Positions 1 through 8,510 of a DNA stretch of 64,000 bases are shown here, piece by piece (position 1 is the first letter of the stretch; the number at the start of each line of letters is the position of its first letter). The stretch comes from Oceanisphaera sp. IT1-181 (GTDB taxonomy: Bacteria > Pseudomonadota > Gammaproteobacteria > Enterobacterales > Aeromonadaceae), in NCBI RefSeq assembly GCF_033807535.1, contig NZ_CP136856.1:149001-213000 (forward strand), written 5' to 3'. A program made the translations under genes and the position numbers. The notes under the pieces were generated by a model. The model saw only the letters and a list, made by a program, of their open reading frames with translations, was not told the DNA's origin and made no database searches.

Positions 1-362
1 CCAATGAAGCAGGCACCTACGACGGCTACTCTGCTAACTACAGCGGCGAAGGCTTTAGCGGCATGCAGTTTAAAGCCATAGCCACGCCCGATGAGGCCGG
101 TTTTGATGCTTGGGTTAATAAGCTCAAACAGTCATCCGACACCTTAAGCCCTGCCACTTATGCGCAGTTGGCGAAGCCGAGTGAAAATAATCCGGTGCAA
201 TATTACGGCCAGGTTAGCTCAGGTATGTTCCACCACATCTTGCATCAGTTTATGCCGAGCATGCACGACGGCGAAAAAGCCGTGGCTGGCGAGCAGGGCG
301 CGCATGCCTCGCACGCAATGCACGATATGAGCGATGAGATGACCATGGAGACTGAAAAATAA
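1..362 (+). CDS. cyoA: Cytochrome bo3 ubiquinol oxidase subunit II, 3' part
   Basis: This is the last 119 codons of subunit II of the proton-pumping bo3 quinol oxidase. The frame is already open at the left edge (codon phase begins at base 3), so the start, lipobox and membrane helices lie outside the window. The visible residues YSANYSGEGFSGM are typical of the CyoA periplasmic cupredoxin domain, which lacks the CuA site of cytochrome c oxidases. The C-terminal tail is rich in His and Met (AHASHAMHDMSDEM), a common but variable trait. The stop codon TAA shares one base with the ATG of cyoB, which indicates translational coupling. Confidence 0.93.
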   Translation, partial: NEAGTYDGYSANYSGEGFSGMQFKAIATPDEAGFDAWVNKLKQSSDTLSPATYAQLAKPSENNPVQYYGQVSSGMFHHILHQFMPSMHDGEKAVAGEQGAHASHAMHDMSDEMTMETEK

Positions 363-2344
363 TGTCCTTGCTAGGAAAACTCACATTAGACGCCGTGCCG
401 TATCATGAGCCCATTATCATGATTACGCTGAGCGTGGTGGCCGTGGCCGCCATGGTGATTGCCTTTTTAATCACCCGTTATAAAAAGTGGACCGTATTGT
501 GGCGCGACTGGATCACTTCGGTGGACCATAAGCGTTTAGGTATTATGTATATCATTCTGGCGTTCGTGATGTTGGTGCGCGGCTTTGCCGATGCCCTTAT
601 GATGCGGGCTCAATTAGCGCTATCGACCAATGGTGCCGATGGCTACTTGCCGCCCGAGCATTACGACCAAATCTTCACCGCCCACGGTGTCATCATGATC
701 ATCTTTATGGCCATGCCATTTATGATTGGTTTGATGAACATAGTGGTGCCGTTGCAGATTGGTGCGCGCGATGTAGCCTTTCCGTTCTTGAACAACCTCA
801 GCTTCTGGCTGGCGGTGTCGGGTGCGATATTGGTGAATATTTCACTGGGCTTGGGCGAATTCGCCAAAACCGGTTGGGTGGCGTATCCGCCGCTGTCCGA
901 GATGGACTTTAGTCCGGGTGTGGGGGTGGATTATTACCTCTGGGCCTTGCAGATTTCCGGTATTGGTACCTTGCTGACCGGTGTGAACTTCTTGGTTACT
1001 GTATTCAAGATGCGCACGCCTGGCATGAAGCTGATGCAAATGCCGATTTTCACTTGGACCTGTACTTGGGCCAATATCCTGATAGTAGCGTCTTTCCCTA
1101 TCTTGACCGCCGTGCTGGGTATGTTGACGTTAGACCGTTATTTGGACTTCCACTTCTTCACCAATGAAGGCGGTGGTAATGCCATGATGTACATCAACCT
1201 GTTCTGGGCTTGGGGTCATCCCGAGGTGTATATCTTAGTGCTGCCCGCATTCGGTATTTTCTCAGAAATCATCTCTACCTTTACCGGTAAGCGTTTGTTT
1301 GGTTATACCTCCATGGTTTATGCCAGCGGCGCCATTTCTATTTTGGGCTTTGTGGTGTGGCTGCATCACTTCTTTACCATGGGCTCCAGCGCCAACGTTA
1401 ATGCCTTCTTTGGCGTGATGACCATGATTATCGCGGTGCCCACCGGGGTTAAGCTGTTTAACTGGTTGTTCACTATTTATCGTGGCCGGTTGCGCATGAC
1501 GGTGCCTGTGTTGTGGACCTTGGGCTTTATGACCACCTTTACTATTGGTGGTATGACAGGCGTATTGCTGGCCTTGCCCGGTGCCGACTTTGTGCTGCAC
1601 AACAGTCTGTTTTTGATTGCTCATTTTCATAACACCATTATTGGTGGCGCCGTGTTCGGTTACCTGGCCGGTTTTGCCTTCTGGTTCCCGAAAGCCATGG
1701 GTTTCCACCTGGATGAAAAGCTGGGCAAAATTTCCTTCTGGTGCTGGCAGATTGGTTTCTACGTGGCCTTTATGCCGCTGTACGTGTTGGGCTTCTTAGG
1801 CATGACCCGCCGTATCAATCACACCGACAATCCAGCTTGGAACTTCTGGCTGTATCTGGCCGCCGTGGGTGCCGTGTTTATTCTGGTGGGTATAGCAGTG
1901 CAGTTCTATCAGCTGTACAAAGCCTTCCGCGATCGCGAGCTGAACCCTGACTTGACCGGTGATCCTTGGAATGGTCATACCCTGGAATGGTCTACCTCTT
2001 CACCACCGCAGTTTTATAACTTTGCCGAGCTGCCAATGGTGGAAGACATAGACGCCTTCACCGACATGAAAGAAAAGGGCACCGCCTATCAGGCACAAGC
2101 TCACTATCAACCGATTCATATGCCGAAAAATACCAGTACAGGTGTGCTGATTGCCGCAGCGATAACTGCCGCGGGCTTTGGCGCTATTTGGCATATTTGG
2201 TGGTTAGTGATTGCGAGTTTGGTGGCCAGTTTCGTGATTTTCTTGTGCCGCGCCTATGACAATGACACCGACTATTACGTACAGCCCGATGAGGTTAACG
2301 CCATCGAGTCTGCGCATATACGTAGCCAAATCAAGGAGGCCTGA
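362..2344 (+). CDS. cyoB: Cytochrome bo3 ubiquinol oxidase subunit I
   Basis: Catalytic heme-copper subunit (660 aa; the E. coli protein is 663) that oxidises ubiquinol, reduces oxygen to water and pumps protons across the inner membrane. Key residues sit two positions after their E. coli equivalents. They are the low-spin heme ligands H108 and H423, the high-spin heme ligand H421 in HFHN, the CuB ligands H286, H335 and H336, and Y290 of WGHPEVY that crosslinks to H286. The D-channel D137 in GARDVAF, the K-channel K364, and the quinone-site residues R73, D77 and H100 are also present. The gene overlaps cyoA and cyoC by one base each, so the operon is tightly coupled. Nothing suggests loss of function. 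Confidence 0.98.
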   Translation: MSLLGKLTLDAVPYHEPIIMITLSVVAVAAMVIAFLITRYKKWTVLWRDWITSVDHKRLGIMYIILAFVMLVRGFADALMMRAQLALSTNGADGYLPPEHYDQIFTAHGVIMIIFMAMPFMIGLMNIVVPLQIGARDVAFPFLNNLSFWLAVSGAILVNISLGLGEFAKTGWVAYPPLSEMDFSPGVGVDYYLWALQISGIGTLLTGVNFLVTVFKMRTPGMKLMQMPIFTWTCTWANILIVASFPILTAVLGMLTLDRYLDFHFFTNEGGGNAMMYINLFWAWGHPEVYILVLPAFGIFSEIISTFTGKRLFGYTSMVYASGAISILGFVVWLHHFFTMGSSANVNAFFGVMTMIIAVPTGVKLFNWLFTIYRGRLRMTVPVLWTLGFMTTFTIGGMTGVLLALPGADFVLHNSLFLIAHFHNTIIGGAVFGYLAGFAFWFPKAMGFHLDEKLGKISFWCWQIGFYVAFMPLYVLGFLGMTRRINHTDNPAWNFWLYLAAVGAVFILVGIAVQFYQLYKAFRDRELNPDLTGDPWNGHTLEWSTSSPPQFYNFAELPMVEDIDAFTDMKEKGTAYQAQAHYQPIHMPKNTSTGVLIAAAITAAGFGAIWHIWWLVIASLVASFVIFLCRAYDNDTDYYVQPDEVNAIESAHIRSQIKEA

Positions 2345-2973
2345 TGCAAGCCGTAGCGATTGATCACACCCAAGTGCAGCAACATGAGCACTCACATGAA
2401 CATGAGCATCACGACACCAGCGGCAATACGTTGTTTGGGTTTTGGCTCTATTTAATGACCGACTGTTTGTTGTTTGCTTCGGTGTTTGCCACCTATGCGG
2501 TGTTGTATATGAACACCAATGGCGGCCCGTCTGGCAAAGACTTGTTCGACTTAAACTTCGTGCTGGTGGAAACCGGTGTCTTGTTGGTCAGCAGTATTAC
2601 CTACGGCTTTGCCATGTTGGCCGGTCATAACCATAAGCGCGGCTTAACGCTGTTGTGGTTATTGGTGACCTTCGCGCTGGGCGCCACCTTTATCGGCATG
2701 GAGGTGTATGAGTTTCAATACCTGATCGCCGAAGGTGCGGGCCCAAGCCGCAGCGCCTTTTTGAGTGCTTTCTTCACCTTGGTCGGTATGCACGGTTTGC
2801 ACGTGACCGCCGGTTTGGTGTGGATGGCCATCTTGATGATAGAGCTGATTGCTAAAGGCACTACGCCTCGCACCTTGACGCGTTTAAGCTGCCTGAGCAT
2901 GTTCTGGCACTTTCTTGATGTGGTGTGGATTTGTGTATTTACCGTGGTCTATTTATTAGGAGCTATGGCATGA
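2344..2973 (+). CDS. cyoC: Cytochrome bo3 ubiquinol oxidase subunit III
   Basis: Non-catalytic 209-residue inner-membrane subunit of the bo3 oxidase with the five hydrophobic segments expected of CyoC, which lacks the first two helices of mitochondrial COX3. The N-terminus is a soluble His/Glu-rich stretch (HEHSHEHEHHD), a frequent CyoC trait. LFGFWLYLMTDCLLFASVFATY and the FTLVGMHGLHV region match the family core. The start ATG overlaps the cyoB stop by one base and the stop TGA overlaps the cyoD start as ATGA. This places it firmly in the cyo operon. Confidence 0.96.
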   Translation: MQAVAIDHTQVQQHEHSHEHEHHDTSGNTLFGFWLYLMTDCLLFASVFATYAVLYMNTNGGPSGKDLFDLNFVLVETGVLLVSSITYGFAMLAGHNHKRGLTLLWLLVTFALGATFIGMEVYEFQYLIAEGAGPSRSAFLSAFFTLVGMHGLHVTAGLVWMAILMIELIAKGTTPRTLTRLSCLSMFWHFLDVVWICVFTVVYLLGAMA

Positions 2974-3302
2974 ATAGCGGCATGAGCAATCATCATGATA
3001 CAGCAGCCGATCACGGCAGTGTGTCTTCTTACCTAACAGGCTTTGTGCTGTCGATTTTGTTAACCGCGATGCCATTTTGGGCGGTAATGACCGGGCAAAT
3101 GAGCAACAGCCAAACGCTGTTGGTGGTAGTGGGTTTGGCGATAGTGCAAATCTTTGTCCACCTTAAGTACTTCTTGCACCTGAGCTTTAAGCCCAACAGC
3201 CGCGCCAATACGGTGGCATTTTTGTTCTCCGCCTTGATTATTATCATGGTGGTGGGCTTGTCGGTGTGGATCATCATTAGCTCTAACGAAATGATGATGT
3301 AA
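2970..3302 (+). CDS. cyoD: Cytochrome bo3 ubiquinol oxidase subunit IV
   Basis: Small 110-residue subunit with three membrane helices that helps assemble the CuB site of the bo3 oxidase; E. coli CyoD has 109 residues. The family core is visible as HGSVSSYLTGFVLSI, PFWAVMTG and VQIFVHLKYFLHL. I chose the ATG overlapping the cyoC stop (ATGA) because an AGGAG lies about nine bases upstream and the resulting length fits the family. An in-frame start further upstream would lie inside cyoC, and one twelve bases downstream is less well placed. The protein ends in a run of Met residues (NEMMM), as in E. coli. Confidence 0.95.
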   Translation: MNSGMSNHHDTAADHGSVSSYLTGFVLSILLTAMPFWAVMTGQMSNSQTLLVVVGLAIVQIFVHLKYFLHLSFKPNSRANTVAFLFSALIIIMVVGLSVWIIISSNEMMM

Positions 3303-3326
3303 CACAAACAACACAAGTAAAGTCGG

Positions 3327-3424
3327 CCAAAGGGTTCACTCCTCCGACACGCCGTAAATCCATCCCTGGAGGCTCGGACATGCCATCCTTGGCATGTCAC
3401 GGTCAGCGGAGTAAATCCCTTTGG
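3327..3424. repeat. Nested inverted-repeat element in the cyoD-cyoE gap
   Basis: The outer arms are ccaaagggttcactcc at the left and its imperfect complement ggagtaaatccctttgg at the right. Inside is a perfect 8-base hairpin, gacatgcc-atcctt-ggcatgtc (3377-3398). The segment cgacacgccgtaaatcc reappears in a related element near 18100 in the opposite orientation. It looks like a short non-autonomous interspersed repeat. It lies inside the cyo operon and would be transcribed, so it may act as an mRNA hairpin between cyoD and cyoE. Confidence 0.7.
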
Positions 3425-3504
3425 CTTCCTTGCTGAACTTGGTGTCGTTTGTATCGCCACCGAGGGGTAAATACATAACGGGATATGCATCCCGAGGGGA
3501 TTTT

Positions 3505-4407
3505 ATGATCCGACCTTATCTCAAGGTCACTTATCTCAAAGTGACTAAGCCAGGCATCATCATGGGTAACCTAATATCTGTAGCGGGGGGCTTTTTTCTG
3601 GCTGCCCGTGGCCAGATTGACTGGTCCTTGATGTGGGCCACCGTGCTGGGTTTATCGCTGGTGGTCGCCTCTGGCTGCGCCATTAATAACTGCATTGATC
3701 GTGATATAGACGCGCATATGCAGCGTACTCGCAATCGAGTAACGGTGACCGGCGAATTGTCGGGCCGTGCCGCCTTTATTTACGGCGTTGTGTTGGGCGT
3801 AATCGGTTTTGCCGTGTTGGCTATTTTCACTAACACGGTGGCGCTGAGCTTTGGCGTGTTGGGTTATGTGGTGTATGTGGGCGTATACAGCCTCTATATG
3901 AAGCGCAAATCCGTGTATGGCACGCTGGTTGGCAGTTTATCGGGTGCGGTGCCGCCAGTAGTGGGTTATTGCGCGGTGACCGGCCAGTTTGATGCGGGTG
4001 CCGCCATCTTGTTGCTGATGTTTAGCCTGTGGCAGATGCCGCACTCGTATGCCATCGCTATTTTTCGCTACAACGATTATGCGGCGGCCAATATTCCGGT
4101 GCTGCCGGTGGCGGAAAGTATTGCCAAGGCCAAGCGCCAAATCGTGCTTTATATCGCGGTGTTTTGTTTGGTGACCACCTTATTGCCGCTCAGTGGTTAT
4201 ACGGGGCTGACTTTTATGGCGGTGTCTTGCGCCACCAGTTTGTGGTGGTTGGTGATGGCCTTTAACGGCTTTTATCGCGGTGCGGAAGAGAAAGGCTGGG
4301 CACGCCGAGTGTTTGTGTTGTCCATTATCACCATTACCGCTATTAGCGTGACCATGGCGTTGGATTTTAAGGCGCTGCCCGATGCTTTGCTGGTGTTGAA
4401 CGGCTAA
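3505..4407 (+). CDS. cyoE: Protoheme IX farnesyltransferase (heme O synthase)
   Basis: UbiA-family inner-membrane prenyltransferase that adds a farnesyl group to heme B to make heme O, the high-spin heme of the bo3 oxidase. The 300-residue product has the prenyl-diphosphate/Mg site NNCIDRDIDAHMQRTRNR near residues 61-78 and the conserved YVGVYSLYMKR and GTLVGSLSGAVPP blocks. I chose the ATG after gagggga (3494-3500). A longer frame exists upstream, but it runs through the repeat element and has no family similarity. An oddity is a 15-base tandem duplication at the start (3515-3529 and 3530-3544), giving YLKVTYLKVT where relatives have one copy. Confidence 0.95.
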   Translation: MIRPYLKVTYLKVTKPGIIMGNLISVAGGFFLAARGQIDWSLMWATVLGLSLVVASGCAINNCIDRDIDAHMQRTRNRVTVTGELSGRAAFIYGVVLGVIGFAVLAIFTNTVALSFGVLGYVVYVGVYSLYMKRKSVYGTLVGSLSGAVPPVVGYCAVTGQFDAGAAILLLMFSLWQMPHSYAIAIFRYNDYAAANIPVLPVAESIAKAKRQIVLYIAVFCLVTTLLPLSGYTGLTFMAVSCATSLWWLVMAFNGFYRGAEEKGWARRVFVLSIITITAISVTMALDFKALPDALLVLNG

Positions 4408-4500
4408 GTAGTTGAGTAGCTAAAGAGTTGAATAGTTAAGTAGTTGAATCGCTTAACAGCGGTTTAGCTACTTAGCTAGGTAACGAAGTAGTTGAGTTTT
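4405..4500 (+). repeat. Degenerate direct repeats of taagtagttga
   Basis: Immediately after the cyoE stop, the unit (t)aagtagttga(g/a) occurs at least three times. It is interspersed with gtagctaaagagttgaatag and an inverted copy (tagctacttagcta). It is low-complexity and non-coding in both directions, and it precedes the cyoE terminator. Confidence 0.5.
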
Positions 4501-4519
4501 TTTCATGTTTCTCCCTTTT

Positions 4520-4556
4520 GACCAAAGCCGTTCATCCTGCAGCTTTGGTCTTTTTT
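4520..4556 (+). terminator. Rho-independent terminator of the cyo operon
   Basis: A perfect 9-bp stem gaccaaagc / gctttggtc (4520-4528 with 4542-4550) has a 13-base loop and is followed directly by six T residues. It lies about 110 bases after the cyoE stop. Confidence 0.85.
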
Positions 4557-4652
4557 ATGGAAGATAAAAAACAATGGCCCCGACAAAAGATAACATCATC
4601 GCTAAATGGTCTTTCGCCGACACTTCCTTTCTAAGTAATCACGCATAACTTA

Positions 4653-4892
4653 TGTAGATAGCCAAGCTCCAAACTGCGGCGAAGCTCTCTTCGCCGGGCC
4701 AGCGTAGCTGAATGGGGTTTTAAATCTCAAAACAAAAACAACACCGTGGCGAATAAATTGCCACCTACAAAAGACGGTTACTTTGTAGCCCGCAACTTGT
4801 TCGCGGGGCCTGCGAAGCAGGATGGGGGTTAAATCTGAAAACCAAACCAAAACCGTGCTGAATACTCTTTACAGAAAACAAGGGCACCTACA
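4653..4892. repeat. Tandem pair of REPIN-like units (copy A)
   Basis: There are two adjacent units, 4653-4769 and 4784-4892. Each starts with TGTAG and ends with CTACA, and each contains cgccgggc or cgcgggg hairpin sequence and an aaccgtg(g/c) block before the right end. The first ends gaataaattgcc..ctaca and the second gctgaatactcttt...ctaca. The same two-unit order recurs at 15386-15597. The style (TGTAG plus a short GC-rich hairpin facing an inverted partner) resembles the REP doublets (REPINs) of Pseudomonas. No RAYT transposase gene lies in the window. Confidence 0.7.
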
Positions 4893-5070
4893 GGTCAAAA
4901 GCCAGCGCTAAGACAGTGGCGAAGGAGTCTTGAATCTTTTAAGAGCCTGTAACGACAAAATCCACGTTAGTTCCGCAGCATACTTACTTAAGTAGATCAG
5001 CATTACATAAGTGGAAATACGGCATTTGAGGAGGAATAAGAGAGCAACTAAAAATTAGAACCAGAGACAT

Positions 5071-5173
5071 TTTTGCCACAGAAGGCACGGGCACAGTTCA
5101 CGGGGCTCGGTGCTGCCTTTCACTTTCAGATCTCTATTGTTCCGTGTTCTTCCGTGCGTTCCGTGGCAAATAG
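5071..5173. repeat. Inverted-repeat element with gccacgga ends
   Basis: The ends ttttgccacagaaggcacgg and ccgtgcgttccgtggcaaat are inverted repeats of each other. The inner ccgtgttcttccgtg and agatct segments recur, complemented, at 13579-13640. It fills part of the 820-base gap between cyoE and the VOC gene. The stretch 4893-5070 holds nothing I can recognise. Confidence 0.6.
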
Positions 5174-5227
5174 TCTTGAGTCAAAACCTACACCAAACCG
5201 TGGCTCATACTTTTATCTTTGAGATGA

Positions 5228-5608
5228 CTACTGCATAGAGTGCAGGCCTATCATGTTGCCTTCACTATCCACGGCAAGGGCGATAAATCCGTAGGGGCCG
5301 ATGGCGAACTTGTCGCGTGCCAGCTGTCCGCCGCTGGCGACCACCCGATGGGCCTGTTCCGCGCAGTCATCACAGCTAAAGTACACCAAAGTACCGCCAC
5401 CGCCGGGTGACATGCCATTCATCTGCACCAGAGCCCCGCAGGCGCCACTGGCATCATCTTCGCCCGGAAACATCCACATTTCTGGCCAGTCTTCTGCCAT
5501 TTTGTCTGCTGGTTCCAGTGTCACGCCCAGCACCGCCTCGTAGAATTTACGCGCCCGCGCCATGTCGGCCACATAAATTTCAAACCAAACTACTGCATTC
5601 GTTTTCAT
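5228..5608 (-). CDS. VOC-family (glyoxalase/bleomycin-resistance fold) protein
   Basis: A 126-residue cytoplasmic protein with one vicinal-oxygen-chelate module pair. The N-terminal AVVWFEIYVADMARARKFYEAVLG is the usual first strand and helix, and the C-terminal GPYGFIALAVDSEGNMIGLHS is the last strand with the metal-proximal residues. Such proteins act on small electrophiles or are of unknown function, and no substrate can be inferred. AGGAG precedes the ATG by a good distance. It is a monocistronic gene beside a repeat-rich gap. The palindromic motif GGTCAACAGACC lies about 50 bases upstream of its start. Confidence 0.85.
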   Translation of the reverse strand: MKTNAVVWFEIYVADMARARKFYEAVLGVTLEPADKMAEDWPEMWMFPGEDDASGACGALVQMNGMSPGGGGTLVYFSCDDCAEQAHRVVASGGQLARDKFAIGPYGFIALAVDSEGNMIGLHSMQ

Positions 5609-5700
5609 GATGTTTGCTCCTTGGTCGCAGCTGAGAGGTGGCTGCTACTCACTCTGGGTCAACAGACCATAACTATAGTTGGGTAAACATTTTGACCAAT

Positions 5701-5733
5701 AAAAAAACGCCGCAGCGGTTAGGCAGCGGCGTT
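5701..5733 (-). terminator. Terminator after the BCCT transporter gene
   Basis: Read on the minus strand, an 8-bp stem aacgccgc / gcggcgtt (5706-5713 with 5726-5733) is followed by a T run (the A tract at 5701-5707). It lies about 80 bases beyond the transporter stop codon. Confidence 0.8.
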
Positions 5734-5813
5734 GTAGTTAGTACCCTGTTCTAGGCTCAATAGGCCCAAGGAAAAAGTTTTAAGCGTGCTTATTTAAGCA
5801 GTAGATTGATCCG

Positions 5814-7391
5814 TTACGGCAGCTTGGCATCACCTGCGGGATCGTCAGTTTCACTGTGACGCTCTTTATGCGGCACTATGCCTTGCTCATAAGCCATAAT
5901 GTGCGCCACTTTCGGGCCCGTCCATAACACCGGCAGCAAGAGTAACGACACGGGAGCGGCTGTGATCACAATAAAGGATTGCAGCGCGTTAATGCCCCCT
6001 TCGCCCATGCGCAGTAACACGGCGGCTACCAAGCCCATGGTCAGCGCCCAAAAAATACGGTCGCGGGTGCGCGGCGTGTGGCGACCACTAATGGCCATAG
6101 CAATGGCGTAGGCCATAGAGTCACCGGTCGTGGCCACGAAGACCACGGTGAGCACTAAGAAAGCAGGCACCATAAACTCGGCGAACGGCAGTTGTTGGGT
6201 AATGCCCAATAAGGCAGCGGGTAACCCCCCTGCGGTGAGCGGCTCAGAAATCAAACCCGGTATTGATTCTTCATAGAAGATGCCGGCGCCACCTAAGGCG
6301 GCAAACCAGAAGTTAGTCACTAACGGCGCCATAATCGCCACCGCTACTACCAGCTCGCGCAGGGTACGGCCACGAGAAATACGGGCAATAAACAGTGCCA
6401 TCATAGGGCCGTAACCAATAAACCAACCCCAGAAGAACAGCGTCCACCAACCCATCCATTCGTTATCGTGGCGAGTCAGTGCCATTGGCATAAAGTCTTG
6501 TAGATATAGGCCCATGGCATTCAGGAAGGAGTCGATAATAAAACCGCCCGGGCCAAACACTAGAATGATGGCCAGCAACACGATCGCCAATACTACGTTA
6601 GCGCTGGATAACCACTGAATGCCTTTTTCGATACCGGTAGAGGCGGAAATGGTATAGATCAATACCAAGCCGCCCAGAATAGCTAGCTGCAAGGTATAGT
6701 TATTTTCCCAACCTAGCAGTGCTTCAAAACTAAAGCCAAGCTGAGTGGCTAAAAAGCCAATCGGTCCGATAGTACCGGCGGCCACCGCAATAATAGACAC
6801 CACGTCGGCCACCGTACCCAACCAGTGGGTCTCTATTTTTTTACCAAAAATAGGATACAGCAGGGTGCGCGGACGCATCGCCAAGCCTCGGTCGTAGTGC
6901 GCATGCACCACCACTAATGCGGATAACGTGCCCAATGCGGCCCAGGCCAGAAAGCCCCAGTGCATAAAGCTTTGCGCAAGTCCGGCAGAGATAGCAGAAA
7001 TGCCAGCAGGCGCCTCTTCAAATACCGGCGGGGTACTTAAATAGTGATACATGGGCTCGGCTGCGGACCAAAACACACCACCGCCCGCCAGCAAGGTACA
7101 CATAATCACGGCTAGCCAACGAAAGGTGGAGCTATCAGGGGTAACGTGGCCACCTAAGCGGATATCGCCGTAGCGCGTAAAGCCCAGCACTAGGGCAATC
7201 ACTAAGTTTGCCAGCATCCAGACTTGCCACAGCGGGCCAAAAAAACCTATCACCCAAGAAAAACTGACGTTTATCCACTGGGTCATCTGTTCTAAGTCAA
7301 TCAGGGCGAGTATTACGAAAAGCAGGAGGAAGCCGCCGCTAAGGCTAGCCACGAGACGTTTATCATTCGTTCGGGGTTCTGAAGATTTCAT
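5814..7391 (-). CDS. BCCT-family betaine/choline/carnitine transporter
   Basis: A 525-residue inner-membrane secondary transporter with about twelve hydrophobic segments. The BCCT signature is clear in EWMGWWTLFFWGWFIGYGP followed by MMALFIARISRGRTLRE. The preceding GGGVFWSAAEPMYHY and the ATTGDSMAYAIAM block are also typical. Members import quaternary ammonium osmolytes, driven by sodium or protons. I cannot tell the substrate here. It has no large C-terminal osmosensing domain (only about 30 polar residues after the last helix). It stands alone, which fits osmolyte uptake in a marine bacterium. Confidence 0.92.
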   Translation of the reverse strand: MKSSEPRTNDKRLVASLSGGFLLLFVILALIDLEQMTQWINVSFSWVIGFFGPLWQVWMLANLVIALVLGFTRYGDIRLGGHVTPDSSTFRWLAVIMCTLLAGGGVFWSAAEPMYHYLSTPPVFEEAPAGISAISAGLAQSFMHWGFLAWAALGTLSALVVVHAHYDRGLAMRPRTLLYPIFGKKIETHWLGTVADVVSIIAVAAGTIGPIGFLATQLGFSFEALLGWENNYTLQLAILGGLVLIYTISASTGIEKGIQWLSSANVVLAIVLLAIILVFGPGGFIIDSFLNAMGLYLQDFMPMALTRHDNEWMGWWTLFFWGWFIGYGPMMALFIARISRGRTLRELVVAVAIMAPLVTNFWFAALGGAGIFYEESIPGLISEPLTAGGLPAALLGITQQLPFAEFMVPAFLVLTVVFVATTGDSMAYAIAMAISGRHTPRTRDRIFWALTMGLVAAVLLRMGEGGINALQSFIVITAAPVSLLLLPVLWTGPKVAHIMAYEQGIVPHKERHSETDDPAGDAKLP

Positions 7392-7567
7392 CAGTTCACT
7401 TTATACAATGCATGAACGCACCAAGTGTACATAATTAGCACTAAAATGTGAACTTAAAGGGTTTTTTAGCCGTAAATAGCGTGGACTCAGCAAAAGCTGC
7501 CGAGAAGCGCGGCCGTGGCTTCTGCTAAGATAGCCGTATCTTTGTTGCTAAGGCAGGACAGTCATTT

Positions 7568-8302
7568 ATGCTTCGCCCTCGAATAGCGCCCCATCAGTTA
7601 GTGCACCAACATCAGCCGCTGGATGATAACGAGCTGGGCGTTATGTGTTGGAATACGCAAAAGCTGACCTTGAGTCCGGAGTTTCAGCTGTGTTTAACAC
7701 AACTGTTAGCGCAATTTCCTACCCGCTTATTATTACTGCAAGAGGCTAAGCTGGCGCTCAGTCAACGCCTGCAATTAGACGGCTGGTCGTATGCGGTTTC
7801 GCCCAACATTCAAACGCCAACCCACTTATTTGGTGTGCTCACCGCCGGCCAATGCGCCTTCGACGACATTACCACCGTGCTCAGCCACGGCCGCGAACTG
7901 ACGTTTGCCACCCACAAGAGCCAAGTGATTACCCATCACTCGTTAAAAAGCGGTGATACCTTATTAGTGGCTAACATTCATGCCATTAACTTTGTGCGCC
8001 ACGGCCAATTTCACCATGAAATTGCCGTATTGCGCCAAGTGCTGCTGCAACATAAAGGGCCATTAATTGTGGCGGGAGACTTTAACGTTTGGAGCCGCTC
8101 GCGACGTTTGTATTTGGCACAGTTTTGTCGCGCCATGGGCTTAAAAAGAGCGGTCATGGAAGATGCAAAATACATTAAAACCTATCGTAAACAGCCTTTG
8201 GATTTTATTTTTTATCGGGATTTAAAACTGCGCTCGGCCATCGCCATCAACACGCCCACCGTCTCAGATCACAACCCCATCTATGCGCAGTTTACGCGCT
8301 AG
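7568..8302 (+). CDS. Endonuclease/exonuclease/phosphatase-fold protein
   Basis: A 244-residue protein with the motif order of the EEP superfamily: MCWNTQK near residue 26, LLLQEAKL near 56 (metal-binding Glu), NIHAINF near 138 (catalytic His area), VAGDFNVWS near 172, PLDFIFYR near 212 and the terminal SDHNP. All metal and catalytic residues are therefore present. Members are phosphodiesterases acting on nucleic acids or phospholipids, and the substrate here is unknown. There is no obvious signal peptide, so it is probably cytoplasmic. The start follows aaggcaggaca. It diverges from the BCCT gene and stands alone. Confidence 0.85.
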   Translation: MLRPRIAPHQLVHQHQPLDDNELGVMCWNTQKLTLSPEFQLCLTQLLAQFPTRLLLLQEAKLALSQRLQLDGWSYAVSPNIQTPTHLFGVLTAGQCAFDDITTVLSHGRELTFATHKSQVITHHSLKSGDTLLVANIHAINFVRHGQFHHEIAVLRQVLLQHKGPLIVAGDFNVWSRSRRLYLAQFCRAMGLKRAVMEDAKYIKTYRKQPLDFIFYRDLKLRSAIAINTPTVSDHNPIYAQFTR

Positions 8303-8357
8303 CCCTGCGGACCGTTCTTACGCTATACGCCGTAAGCCATGCGTCAACAAATCTGTT

Positions 8358-8510
8358 ATGCCGGTGCTGGGTCGTGGCCCAGTATGACGGGCCCGGTATC
8401 TGCTTTACAATCTTAAGGGCGAGGTCCTGACGTGCGTCAGGAAGACGGCTTTAAACCCAGTGCTGCGGCGCGGTTTTCCGCCTCACACCTAACGCTTCAC
8501 TCTTCACATG
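8358..8510. repeat. Two-hairpin element followed by a gene-end palindrome arm
   Basis: The hairpin ctgggtcgtggcccag and then cctgacgtgcgtcagg-aagacgg repeat the pattern seen at 20825-20915 (ctgggcttgccccag, cctgatgttcatcagg-aagacgg). At 8481-8510, cctcacacctaacgcttcac resembles the arm at 26349-26375. It runs over the stop codon of the ADP-ribosylglycohydrolase homologue. Confidence 0.5.

Noticed and set aside
1262..1708. A 148-codon open frame on the minus strand inside cyoB
   Set aside because: It is antisense to a highly conserved gene, has no ribosome site and shows His/Gln-rich composition typical of antisense frames.
3029..3490. A 153-codon minus-strand frame across cyoD and the spacer
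   Set aside because: It runs through the antisense of cyoD and the hairpin element, with no protein-family resemblance.
4653..4892. Reading the repeated units as a CRISPR array
   Set aside because: Only two long, diverged, inverted-ended units per site with no constant spacer length and no cas genes.
4408..5227. Search for small RNA, tRNA or hidden gene in the 820-base gap
   Set aside because: No cloverleaf, promoter-terminator pair or sustained coding frame was found beyond the repeats listed.
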